Shown: positions 17,332-24,713 of the stretch, piece by piece
Layout: every line of letters starts with the position of its first letter
Position numbering within the stretch: the first letter of the stretch is position 1
NCBI GenBank assembly: GCA_963817135.1
Contig: CAWFNG010000006.1
Coordinates: forward strand, 1-64,000
Origin: VAZQ01 sp963817135
Lineage (GTDB): Bacteria; Pseudomonadota; Alphaproteobacteria; Rhizobiales; Xanthobacteraceae
DNA length: 64,000 bases
Direction of reading: 5' to 3'
Made by a program: the position numbers and the translations under genes
Notes under the pieces: generated by a model
The model's input: the letters and a program-made list of their open reading frames with translations, nothing else
What the model was told of the DNA's origin: nothing
The model's database searches: none

Positions 17332-18170
17332 TCGTGCAGAACCGTCAGCGTCTGCGGCAGCACGGTGAGGACTGCGGCGCCGACGAGTGAGCCGGTGACC
17401 GAGCCCATGCCGCCGAGCACCACCATGGCGACAAGCTCGATGGAGCGCAAAAAGCCGGCGACGTCCGGGGTGATATGGCCGTTGAGCAGCGCAAAATACG
17501 AGCCGGCAACCGAGGCGTAGATCGCGGAAATCACGAAGATCGCCAGCTTTTTGTTGGCCGTGGAAATGCCGAGCACGCGCGCGGCAATTTCACTGTCATG
17601 GATGGCGCGCAGCGAACGGCCGGTCGGGCTGTCCAGCATATTGAGCGCGAGTGCGGCGCCAAGGAGAAATGTCGCGGCGGAAATCCAGTACCAGATTTCG
17701 GCGCTACGCAACGGTGTCCCGAAAAGCACCAGTCGCGGCACCGTCATGCCGTCAGGCCCGCCGGTAAAGCGCGCCTCATTGGTGAAAACGATTGCCAACA
17801 GCAGGCCGAAGCCGAGCGTGGCAACCGCGAGGTAGTGGCCGCGCAGGCGCAGGATCGGCCTGCCGACGAGAAAGCCGAGGAGGGCAGAAATTGCAGCACC
17901 GGCTATCAGCGACAGCCAGGTCGGTGCCCCGAGATGGGTCGGGCCGACCGCGACGGCATAGGCGCCGATGCCCATGAAGCCTGCGTGGCCGAGGCTCACC
18001 TGCCCGGCAAAACCCATGAGCAGGTTCAAGCCGAGGACCGCAAGCGCGAACACGAAGACCAGCCCGGCAACCCGGTAGTAATAGGCGGAGGGAAAGAACA
18101 GCGGCAGCACGACGACAAGCGCCGCCATCGCGCCGACCGGGATGAGACGGTGCACAAACGGCAGCGCCAT
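17226..18170 (-). CDS. livM: branched-chain amino acid type ABC permease LivM
   Basis: A 314-residue inner-membrane permease of the LivM family with about eight to ten hydrophobic segments. It contains LGLNLLMGFAGQVSLGHAGFM (the family's conserved first block) and the loop RSLRAIHDSEIAARVLGI. Its ATG shares a base with the livH stop (TAATG), so translation is coupled and a longer upstream frame can be dismissed. It pairs with LivH to import amino acids or related organic acids. No LivG or LivF ATPase gene is present in this window. Confidence 0.93.
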   Translation of the reverse strand: MALPFVHRLIPVGAMAALVVVLPLFFPSAYYYRVAGLVFVFALAVLGLNLLMGFAGQVSLGHAGFMGIGAYAVAVGPTHLGAPTWLSLIAGAAISALLGFLVGRPILRLRGHYLAVATLGFGLLLAIVFTNEARFTGGPDGMTVPRLVLFGTPLRSAEIWYWISAATFLLGAALALNMLDSPTGRSLRAIHDSEIAARVLGISTANKKLAIFVISAIYASVAGSYFALLNGHITPDVAGFLRSIELVAMVVLGGMGSVTGSLVGAAVLTVLPQTLTVLHDYEHMVLGLIVMLVMVFLRAGIVPTLAHVLAPRRG

Positions 18171-19063
18171 TACACGCGCTCGAGCGGCGGCTTGCCGATC
18201 AAGCCGTGCGGCATGGCGAAGAGAACGAGGAGGATAATCACAAAGGCGACGGCATCCTTGTATTGCGATGACAGATAACCGGCGGCGAAGGCCTCGAACA
18301 ATCCGAGCAGAACCCCGCCGAGCGCTGCTCCGAGCGCGCTGCCGATGCCGCCGAGCATGGCGGCTGCAAATCCCTTGAGCGCCAGCAGCGTTCCGGTGTC
18401 GTAGCTGGTGAATGTCAGCGGCGTGACCAGCACGCCGGCGATCGCTCCCATTCCGGCAGAAATGGCAAACGCAAGACCAACAATTGCGCGCGTATTGATG
18501 CCGACAAGACGCGCAGCCATTGGATTGGCGGCGGTTGCCGCAACCGCCTTGCCGAGCAGAGTGCGATCGATGAACAGCCACAACAGCGCAAGGATCGCCA
18601 GGGTGCCGGCGAGCACCACCAGGGTTTGCGGCAGGATGGTCGCGTTGCCGACGTGAATTGGATCGCTGCCGAACCAGGGCGGCAGGCTGTGGAAGCCCTT
18701 GTCGAAGAGCACCTGCGCGCTGCCGCGCAAAAAGATCGACGCGCCAATGGTGATGATGATCAGCACGACCGGGCTCGTGGCACGCGCCGGTTCGATGGCG
18801 AAGCGGTGGAGAGCGAGGCCGACGGCAACGGTTGCGGCGACGGCGAGGCAGCCGGCGAGTACAAGCGGCACGCCGGCAATGCCGAGAAAAACCGTAATCA
18901 TCCCGCCCAGCATCACGAACTCGCCCTGTGCGAAATTGATGACGCCGGATGCGTTGTAGATGAGCGTGAAGCCGATGGCGACGAGCGCGTAGATCGCGCC
19001 CACGGTCAACCCGGAAAGCGTGAATTGCAGGAGCGAGGGCATGGATCGGATGACGGAGGACAT
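18170..19063 (-). CDS. livH: branched-chain amino acid type ABC permease LivH
   Basis: A 297-residue permease of the LivH family. Family blocks are SGLTVGAIYALVAIGFTLIYN at the N-terminus (as shorter pieces GAIYALVAIGFTLIY), FAQGEFVMLGG, and AAMLGGIGSALGAALGGVLLG near the C-terminus. It has about eight transmembrane segments. It lies between the binding-protein gene upstream and livM downstream, in the usual order. A start at the internal ATG (19042) is possible because no strong ribosome site precedes 19063. Confidence 0.93.
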   Translation of the reverse strand: MSSVIRSMPSLLQFTLSGLTVGAIYALVAIGFTLIYNASGVINFAQGEFVMLGGMITVFLGIAGVPLVLAGCLAVAATVAVGLALHRFAIEPARATSPVVLIIITIGASIFLRGSAQVLFDKGFHSLPPWFGSDPIHVGNATILPQTLVVLAGTLAILALLWLFIDRTLLGKAVAATAANPMAARLVGINTRAIVGLAFAISAGMGAIAGVLVTPLTFTSYDTGTLLALKGFAAAMLGGIGSALGAALGGVLLGLFEAFAAGYLSSQYKDAVAFVIILLVLFAMPHGLIGKPPLERV

Positions 19064-19064
19064 A

Positions 19065-19133
19065 GATCAGAGGTCAGACGTCAGACGTCAGAGATCAGAC
19101 ATCTGACATTCGACATCTGATCTCCGACCTCTG
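19065..19133. repeat. cluster of 8-10 bp direct and inverted repeats
   Basis: The spacer between livH and the binding-protein gene is built from variants of TCAGACGTC / TCAGAGATC and, on the other half, their complements GACATCTGA / GATCTCCGA. At least eight units occur in about 70 bp, and the halves are mutually complementary, so the transcript could fold into a long imperfect hairpin. The stop codon of the binding-protein gene lies at the edge of this block. Confidence 0.75.
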
Positions 19134-20291
19134 TCATCTGTTCTCCGCTACTAATGTCCAGTCGCCGCCTTTGATTTCGAGCATGCGGAACGCGGTGAGA
19201 TCAAGGCCCAGATGGTCGGACGGCGACATGTTCACGATCCCTCCGGTGCCGACGAAGTTCCTGGTCTGCTCGATCTGATCGCGCACCTTTCCCGCGTCAA
19301 AGCTGCCTGCGCGCTTTGCCGCCTCGACGAAGATCATCAGGGCATCATAGGCGTGGCCGCCGAAGGTCGAGACGGGCTGGCCGGTCTTTTGCTGATAGAC
19401 GTGCGTGTAGCTCGTCACCACCTGCTTCTGCGGGTCGCTGTCGGGAAGCTTGTCGGCCACCAGCAGCGCCGCGGCCGGCAGGCGCACACCCTCGGCCGCC
19501 GGACCGGCAAGCTCGATGAACTGCTTGGAGGCGACGCCGTGGCTCTGATAAAGCGGCAGCGTAATGCCGAGCTGGCGATAATTGCGGGTAACGATGGCGG
19601 GGCCCTGGCCGAAGTCCGCATTGATCACCGCCTGCACGCCGGACTTGCCTTTGATGTTGGTAAGCTGCGGGGTCGTGTCGCTGTCGCGTGGCCCGTAGGA
19701 TTCCTCGTGTGCAATGGCGATCCCCGCTTTGGGAGCAACGGCCACACACTGGTCGCGCATGGATTTGCCGAAGGCACCCGTCCCCCAGATAAGCGCAATG
19801 GTGGTGAGCTGGCGTTGCTTCAGATCCGCAAAAATCTTCTCGCATGCCATCCGGTCGGTATGCGGGGTCTTGAACACCCATTTGCGGACCGGCTCGATGA
19901 CCTGGACGGCGCCGGCGAGCGAAATGAAGGGGATCTGCGCATCCTCGAACAGCGGCATCATCGCCAAAGTCGAGCCGGTCGTGCTGCCGCCGACCATGGC
20001 GCCGACCTTGTCCTCCTCGACAAGGCGCGTGGCAAAGGTGCGCGCCGCGTTGGCATCGGCACCATCGTCGTACACGGTGAGCTGCAACTGCTTGCCGTTG
20101 ACCCCGCCTTTGGCATTGATGTCGGCGATGTAGATTTCGAGCGTTTTTTTCTCGGGATCGCCGAGGAACGATGCGGGACCGGTGACCGAGAGCACCGAGC
20201 CAAGCTTGAATTGTGCCGCCGCTTCGCTCACCGCGCCGATGCCCGCCACACAGGATGCGAGCGCGACGGCAAACCTCAAAGTCCTCGGCAT
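19134..20291 (-). CDS. branched-chain amino acid type ABC substrate-binding protein
   Basis: A 385-residue Peripla_BP_6 (LivK-like) periplasmic protein. The signal peptide is about 1-27 with cleavage after SEAAAQ. The mature chain begins FKLGSVLSVTGPASFLGDPE and contains DINAKGGVNGKQLQL, hallmarks of the family. I chose the ATG at 20291 with a GGGGAG site; thirteen extra upstream codons are possible. It is the first gene of a binding protein-livH-livM operon lacking ATPases. Ligand unknown; such proteins bind amino acids, amides or aromatic acids. Confidence 0.92.
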   Translation of the reverse strand: MPRTLRFAVALASCVAGIGAVSEAAAQFKLGSVLSVTGPASFLGDPEKKTLEIYIADINAKGGVNGKQLQLTVYDDGADANAARTFATRLVEEDKVGAMVGGSTTGSTLAMMPLFEDAQIPFISLAGAVQVIEPVRKWVFKTPHTDRMACEKIFADLKQRQLTTIALIWGTGAFGKSMRDQCVAVAPKAGIAIAHEESYGPRDSDTTPQLTNIKGKSGVQAVINADFGQGPAIVTRNYRQLGITLPLYQSHGVASKQFIELAGPAAEGVRLPAAALLVADKLPDSDPQKQVVTSYTHVYQQKTGQPVSTFGGHAYDALMIFVEAAKRAGSFDAGKVRDQIEQTRNFVGTGGIVNMSPSDHLGLDLTAFRMLEIKGGDWTLVAENR

Positions 20292-20377
20292 GGACAATCT
20301 CCCCGTCGTTTTGCTGATCTTTTCCGACACGTTAGTTTAGAAAACCCATAGCGACAATCGGCAAAAGCTGAGCGATC

Positions 20378-20542
20378 GTAGCCCGGATGGAGCGCAGCGT
20401 AATCCGGGACCTCCCACCCCGCATTGCGCTGCGCTCGATCCTGAGCGTGTAGGGCGGAATAGCGCAGCGTATTCCGCCATCAAGTGTGATGCTTTATCGG
20501 CGCAATACGCTACGCTATTGCGCCCTACGAGTTGCGGGCTAC
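20378..20542. repeat. nested REP-like palindromes
   Basis: An outer GTAGCCCGGATGG...GCGGGCTAC element encloses a second palindrome from 20449 to 20528 with ends GTAGGGCGGAATAGCG and CGCTATTGCGCCCTAC. Both contain the GCGCAGCGTA core. The TAG stop of the neighbouring carboxymuconolactone decarboxylase-like gene lies inside the terminal CTAC of the outer repeat. Confidence 0.85.
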
Positions 20543-21129
20543 AGCGGAATTGGAAGCAGCGGTTTCTTGCCCGCGTGCAACTGCATGTCCACGGCCGTGA
20601 GCAGCGCTGCCGTCCCGGCATAGTTGCCCATAAGCAGCACCAGATCGATCAGCTTGTTCGGCCCGAACAGAGAATTGGCGCGGGCAAACAATTCCGCCGA
20701 GACTTTGTGGTCACGCCAGATTTGCCGGCCAAGTTCGATGACGGTGGCCGCCGTCGCCTCGAGCCCGCCGGTGCTGCGGCGAAACTTGATGGCGTCGATG
20801 ACCGCCTCCTCGACCCCTGCCGCCAATGCCTCCGGCTCGTGCGCGACCCATTCGAACTGGCTGTCCATCTCGCGCGCGGTCGTGAGAATGGCAATCTCGC
20901 GCACGCGGGCGCTCAGGCCCGCCTCAAATCGCAGATAGTGGTTGACAGCAGCAAGGTGCGCGGCCGCCTTGCTGCTGTAGAGCTGCACCCCGGCAGGGCC
21001 TTGCAGGCCGGCAAGGGTTGCGCCCGGCCTGGTGGCGCGGTCGTAGGCTCGTTTGCCGGCTTCGTCCAAATCCTCGCGGCTCGGCAGAGGCAGTCGAAAT
21101 CCGGATTGCGGGTCGATGTCGGATGGCAT
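20539..21129 (-). CDS. carboxymuconolactone decarboxylase / AhpD-like protein
   Basis: A 196-residue all-helical protein of the CMD family. The core runs from ARVREIAILTTAREMDSQFEW through EPEALAAGVEEAVIDAIKF, which matches the CMD helical hairpin. The redox CxxC of true AhpD alkylhydroperoxidase is replaced by WVAHEPEA, so peroxidase chemistry is unlikely. Function is open: decarboxylase, or a redox-inert family member. Its stop codon lies in the end of a palindromic repeat, indicating that the repeat has inserted at or shaped the gene's 3' end. Confidence 0.85.
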   Translation of the reverse strand: MPSDIDPQSGFRLPLPSREDLDEAGKRAYDRATRPGATLAGLQGPAGVQLYSSKAAAHLAAVNHYLRFEAGLSARVREIAILTTAREMDSQFEWVAHEPEALAAGVEEAVIDAIKFRRSTGGLEATAATVIELGRQIWRDHKVSAELFARANSLFGPNKLIDLVLLMGNYAGTAALLTAVDMQLHAGKKPLLPIPL

Positions 21130-21559
21130 GGTGCTCTCGTTCTCGATTAGTCAGCGTAGCCCGGATGGAGCGCCAGCGTAATCCGGGAAAACCCCCGCAT
21201 GTTGCCTGGATAAGCCACTCAAATCGCAAGCCCTTCGGGCGGCCACGTGCCAATGCCAATTCTGCGACCGAAGCAAGTTTCGCAAGCCGCTAACGATGAA
21301 GAGATCGTTCGGGAGACGAAGCCCGGAAAATCGCCCGTGCAGAGAAAACAGCGAACAAGGGGACGCCGGGACACCTGGTAGCAGCTTCTCGGGCTTGGCA
21401 TTTGCCCGACGTCCTGCACTCCTGGCATGCCCTTGCCGGGGGCGGATCACCGCAGCATAAACATTAAGAATCATGCCGGCCGGGTTTATGGATTCCGGGC
21501 TCTCAGCCTGCGCTGCGCTCCAGCCTCGCCCCGGAATGACACCGAGATTGGAAAAAAGC
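21130..21559. repeat. 430-bp gene-free interval made of dispersed repeats
   Basis: Contains one half of the GTAGCCCGGATGG family at 21156-21188 and, next to the M24 gene, an ATGGATTCCGGG...CCCCGGAATGAC element at 21488-21540. The stretch between (about 21200-21450) has open frames on both strands with poor protein character. I think it is a longer dispersed non-coding repeat, but I cannot prove that from one copy. No promoter stood out. Confidence 0.6.
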
Positions 21560-22867
21560 ATGAACATCCAGACGCCGCCGCGCCACGGACACCAAAGCTG
21601 GGAAGAGGTGCGCACGCGGCTTGATCAGAATGCGCCGTTCTCGAACATGCATGGCACGCCCTACTACCGCGATGCCGTCTACGACCATTTCTCGAGAGAG
21701 GAATACGCGCGCCGCTATCGGGCGCTGCGCGACAAGATGGCGGCGCACAAGCTCGATTGTGTCATCGTGCCCGGGGGGCCGAGCCACTGGAGCTTCGGCG
21801 GCGGCATGCAATGGCTCACCGGCCATTGGGAATGGCACGCAATCGCCTCCTACGTGGTGGTCCCGCTCGACGGCGAGCCGACGTTGATCTTTTCCATGGG
21901 GGGCACCCACGCCGAAGCGTGCCGGCGCGAATGCGCCAACGCCTTGTCGGATGTCCGGCACAGCCGCAACGGCAAATATGCCGAAGTCATAGTCGAGCGC
22001 ATCAGGGAGCTCAAGCTCGAGCGCGGACGCATCGGGCTCATCGAAATCGACGCACGCCACGCCGATTACCTCCCGGTCAACCAATACAATGTGCTGCGCG
22101 AAAGCCTGCCCGGTGCGGAACTCGTTTTCACCAAGGGATTCCTGCACGAGTTGCTTGTGATTCACAGCGAGGAAGAACTGGCCTGCGTGCGCAAGGCCGG
22201 CGTCCTTTGCGAGCGCGCCATGCAGGCGATGGTCGCGCGCGCCAAGCCGGGCGTGGCGGAATACGAGCTGCGCGCCGCCGCCGGCGCCGCCATTCTCGAC
22301 GGCGGCGGGGACATCGATTTCCTCATTATCGGGACGACGCCGATGAGCGAGCCCGCCATGGTGTTCGGCAATCCGCGCCCGTCGCAGCGAAAGCTGCGCA
22401 AGGGCGACATCATCAACATGGAGCTGGCTGCCGGCTATAACGGCCTGTCCGCGCAGATCGGCTCGCCGATCACGCTCGGCGAACCGACGGAAATGGTGCG
22501 CAAGTTCTGGCAGGAGATCACGCTGCCCGGCTACCGGCGCATCATCGCCGAGATCAAGCCCGGCAATGCGACCGACAATATGCGGCTTGCAGCCAGGTTT
22601 TTTCGCGATCACGGCGTGCAGTCCCGCCCCACCCAGGTGCATGGGATCGACATCGTGACCGACAAGCCACATGTCTTTGCCGAGCGCACGGAGGCAGGCG
22701 CAACGGACAAGGAGTTGGCGCCGGGAATGGTCATCATGGCCGAACCCAATCCGATCACGGCGGACGGCATGTTCGGTATTTTCCTCGGTCACACCTTCAT
22801 TGTAACCGAGCGCGGCCATGAATGCGTCGACAACTTTCCGCTCGAGATCGCCATTGCCCCCTGTTGA
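21560..22867 (+). CDS. M24 family metallopeptidase (Xaa-Pro dipeptidase / creatinase-like)
   Basis: A 435-residue pita-bread-fold protein. The N-terminal creatinase-like domain runs to about residue 195. The C-terminal domain begins near HSEEELACVRKAGVL and contains GDIINMELAAGYNGL, HGIDIVTDKPH, ELAPGMVIMAEPNP and a final HTF segment. Some classical dinuclear metal ligands are not in standard form, for example the usual D-x-G-x10-D is altered (NMELAAGYNGLSAQ), so it may have moved away from peptidase chemistry, as creatinase did. The ATG at 21560 was chosen because earlier codons come from a repeat. Confidence 0.85.
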   Translation: MNIQTPPRHGHQSWEEVRTRLDQNAPFSNMHGTPYYRDAVYDHFSREEYARRYRALRDKMAAHKLDCVIVPGGPSHWSFGGGMQWLTGHWEWHAIASYVVVPLDGEPTLIFSMGGTHAEACRRECANALSDVRHSRNGKYAEVIVERIRELKLERGRIGLIEIDARHADYLPVNQYNVLRESLPGAELVFTKGFLHELLVIHSEEELACVRKAGVLCERAMQAMVARAKPGVAEYELRAAAGAAILDGGGDIDFLIIGTTPMSEPAMVFGNPRPSQRKLRKGDIINMELAAGYNGLSAQIGSPITLGEPTEMVRKFWQEITLPGYRRIIAEIKPGNATDNMRLAARFFRDHGVQSRPTQVHGIDIVTDKPHVFAERTEAGATDKELAPGMVIMAEPNPITADGMFGIFLGHTFIVTERGHECVDNFPLEIAIAPC

Positions 22868-23393
22868 TCCAACAACATCAGCACAATCGCCGTTCTGGCG
22901 GTTCTCGCTGCGCTTCTATCGGCAACCCGGCGTCGCCGATGCCTGCATTGCGCTCCAGGAGAAATCCGGCATAGACGTCAACCTGCTGATGTTTCTTCTT
23001 TGGCATGCGACGCAAAGCCGTGCGCTTTCCACCGCCGAAGTCAAAGAGCTGGAGCGGCGGATCGCTCCCTGGCGGGAGATGACGGTTGTTCCCTTGCGCA
23101 CAATGCGGCGCGCGCTCAAATCTCCCGGCGGCCTGGTCGAGCCGGCTGCCGCCGAGGTTTTTCGCACCAGGGTCAAGGCGCTGGAACTCGAAGCCGAACG
23201 CCTGCAACAGGAAGCAATGTATGAGATAGTCGCAGCTTCGCTGTTGGGGCGGAAAGCGTCGAGCGCGCAAGAGGCAGCGCAAGCAAACATTGCGACCCTT
23301 GAAGCGAGCTGCGGTCGCGGCACTTTTTCAGCGGAAGCCACGCAAACGCTGTTCGCAGCGTTCAGCGATCTCAAGCACAAACCGGAGGACTGA
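22818..23393 (+). CDS. TIGR02444-like (DUF2390) family protein
   Basis: A 191-residue protein whose PFWRFSLRFYRQPGVADACIALQ and VNLLMFLLWHA segments fit the conserved bacterial TIGR02444/DUF2390 family, which has no known function. It is largely alpha-helical with a coiled-coil-like stretch around residues 110-135. The ATG overlaps the M24 gene by 50 bp; a TTG at 22854 is an alternative start. It lies in a plus-strand run between the M24 gene and a carboxymuconolactone decarboxylase-like gene, 2 bp before the latter. Confidence 0.8.
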   Translation: MNASTTFRSRSPLPPVDPTTSAQSPFWRFSLRFYRQPGVADACIALQEKSGIDVNLLMFLLWHATQSRALSTAEVKELERRIAPWREMTVVPLRTMRRALKSPGGLVEPAAAEVFRTRVKALELEAERLQQEAMYEIVAASLLGRKASSAQEAAQANIATLEASCGRGTFSAEATQTLFAAFSDLKHKPED

Positions 23394-23395
23394 CC

Positions 23396-23776
23396 ATGGA
23401 CAAGGACACCTACGACCGCGGGCTCGCCATGCGACGGAACGTACTGGGCGAGGAATATGTCGATCGCGCACTCAAGAGCGCCGACGACTTCAACCGCGAT
23501 TTTCAGCGCATTGTCACCCAGTACTGCTGGGGCGAGGCCTGGGGCGACAAGACGCTGAGCCCGCGCGAGCGCTCGATCCTCAACCTTGGCATGATCGCCT
23601 CTCTCGGCAAGATGGAAGAATTCCAGACGCACGTTCGCGGCGCGTTGCGCAATGGCCTTACGCCCGACGAGATCCGCGCGGTGCTCACGCAGATTGCGGT
23701 TTATTGCGGCATTCCCGTGGGTGTCGACTGCTTCCGCCTGGCCAAAGCCGTGCTCAGCGAAAGCAAGAAGGGCTAA
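23396..23776 (+). CDS. 4-carboxymuconolactone decarboxylase-like protein
   Basis: A 126-residue CMD protein close in length and layout to PcaC, which converts gamma-carboxymuconolactone to beta-ketoadipate enol-lactone in the protocatechuate pathway. Typical segments are GEAWGDKTLSPRERSILNL and HVRGALRNGLTPDEIRAVL, with YCGIPVGVDCFR near the end. No other pca genes occur here, so a role outside the beta-ketoadipate pathway is equally possible. The last 41 bp of this gene recur at 24592-24632 beyond the vapBC module. Confidence 0.88.
   Translation: MDKDTYDRGLAMRRNVLGEEYVDRALKSADDFNRDFQRIVTQYCWGEAWGDKTLSPRERSILNLGMIASLGKMEEFQTHVRGALRNGLTPDEIRAVLTQIAVYCGIPVGVDCFRLAKAVLSESKKG
23736..23776. repeat. 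41-bp direct repeat, copy 1 (3' end of CMD gene)
   Basis: The final 41 bases of the carboxymuconolactone decarboxylase-like gene, coding for LAKAVLSESKKG and stop. The matching copy at 24592-24632 is identical at 37 of 41 positions by my alignment and also ends exactly at a stop codon in the same reading frame of the repeat. The two copies bracket vapBC. Confidence 0.85.
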
Positions 23777-23862
23777 GGCGTGTTCCGTGATTTGAAACTG
23801 CTATCTGCAGGAAGATCTGAGCCAACATTCTCAGATGCGGGGTGATGGTCTGAGCGGCCTTG

Positions 23863-24264
23863 TCAAGCAAGCCAATTTTCCACGTTAAGTCCTCGGATAC
23901 GTTTGAACTCGCCGGTATTGTCGGTCACGATCGTGGCGCCGGTCGCAGAGGCGTGGGCGGCGATCAGCAGGTCGTTGCCTCCGATGGGCCTTCCGGCTGC
24001 GTCCAGGTTCGAGCGGATTACGCCGTATTCGGCGTCAGCGGGAACATCAAACGGCAGCACGTTGATTTCACCAAGGAGGTCTTCAACAGCCTTCAGCAGC
24101 CGTTTCGAGCCGCTCTTTGCGCATCCGTAGCGTAACTCAGCCGCCACGATTATGCTGGTGCAGACGTTGTCCTCGCCAACCTTGGCGATCCGTTTCGCAG
24201 CCCTGCCCTGCGGATTCTTGATCAGGTCGGAGATGATGTTCGTGTCCAGCATGTAGCGCGTCAA
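23863..24264 (-). CDS. vapC: PIN-domain ribonuclease toxin VapC
   Basis: A 133-residue PIN domain. The acidic metal site is complete: Asp7 (MLDTN), Glu43 (AAELRYG), Asp98 (GGNDLLIAAHA) and Asp115 (VTDNTGEF). VapC toxins cleave RNA, often initiator tRNA, when freed from antitoxin. Its start overlaps the vapB stop by 4 bp (ATGA), the normal toxin-antitoxin arrangement with the antitoxin first. Flanked by copies of a chromosomal gene tail, a sign that the module was gained by insertion or through duplication of the locus. Confidence 0.94.
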   Translation of the reverse strand: MTRYMLDTNIISDLIKNPQGRAAKRIAKVGEDNVCTSIIVAAELRYGCAKSGSKRLLKAVEDLLGEINVLPFDVPADAEYGVIRSNLDAAGRPIGGNDLLIAAHASATGATIVTDNTGEFKRIRGLNVENWLA

Positions 24265-24497
24265 AGCACGTTCTCCGGCGGCGGCACAGGGTCGTCGATC
24301 TCCGGAAAATTCTCCATCAGCGGCTTCATTGTCTTGAGCAAGGCGAGGAGCCCACGCTTACGCACCGGCTCAATCACCAGACGTTCGCCGTCACGGTGCA
24401 TGATCGCTTCGTCGCCCGGCAGTTCAAACTCCACCGGAATACGCACCGCTTGGTTGCGTCCATTTCGGAACAATCTGACGTGCCTCTGCTCCGGCAT
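24261..24497 (-). CDS. vapB: VapB antitoxin, AbrB/SpoVT-type
   Basis: A 78-residue antitoxin. The N-terminal swapped-hairpin DNA-binding segment is seen in VRLFRNGRNQAVRIPVEFELPG, quoted here in parts as RLFRNGRNQAVRIP and VEFELPGDEA; the C-terminal tail (EIDDPVPPPENVL) would wrap the toxin. The ATG at 24497 was chosen over a longer frame because the promoter and operator lie just upstream of it. It should repress its own operon by binding the inverted repeat at 24506-24534. Confidence 0.92.
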   Translation of the reverse strand: MPEQRHVRLFRNGRNQAVRIPVEFELPGDEAIMHRDGERLVIEPVRKRGLLALLKTMKPLMENFPEIDDPVPPPENVL

Positions 24498-24505
24498 GAT
24501 CCTAC

Positions 24506-24534
24506 CCTGGCATATGCCGATAACATATGCCAGG
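24506..24534 (-). promoter_or_regulatory. vapBC operator, perfect 11-bp inverted repeat
   Basis: CCTGGCATATG and its exact complement CATATGCCAGG are separated by the 7-bp spacer CCGATAA. It ends 8 bp before the vapB start codon and overlaps the predicted -10 box, as expected for autorepression by the VapBC complex. Confidence 0.8.
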
Positions 24535-24550
24535 ACAGATGCAAATTCAA
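24522..24550 (-). promoter_or_regulatory. vapBC promoter
   Basis: On the minus strand, TTGAAT (24545-24550) and TATGTT (24522-24527) are separated by 17 bp, close to the sigma-70 consensus. The -10 box lies within the operator palindrome. Transcription would begin about 20 bp before the vapB ATG. Confidence 0.6.
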
Positions 24551-24591
24551 TAGACCGGAACGGCCGCGAAGGTGTTCTTGGACCCGTATCT

Positions 24592-24632
24592 GCCTGGCCA
24601 AAGCCTCGCTCAGCGAGAGCAAGAAGGGCTAG
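24592..24632. repeat. 41-bp direct repeat, copy 2 (remnant of a CMD gene tail)
   Basis: Matches 23736-23776 at 37 of 41 positions and would encode LAKASLSESKKG followed by stop. No start or body of a CMD gene precedes it, so it is a gene remnant on the far side of vapBC. Confidence 0.85.
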
Positions 24633-24713
24633 CCTCAATTTGGGCTACGTAGCCGGATTGAACATTCATGCTCGCTTGGCGCTCAGGATTATTCATCCGG
24701 GAATCCCGATTCC

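Noticed and set aside
19065..19133. CRISPR array
   Set aside because: Units are 8-10 bp and lack unique spacers of regular length; no cas genes are nearby.
21200..21450. A small protein-coding gene in the repeat interval
   Set aside because: Open frames on both strands lack ribosome sites and family character; I treat it as a dispersed repeat of uncertain length.
23736..24632. Insertion sequence around vapBC
   Set aside because: The flanking repeat is coding tail rather than terminal inverted repeats, and no transposase frame is present between the copies.
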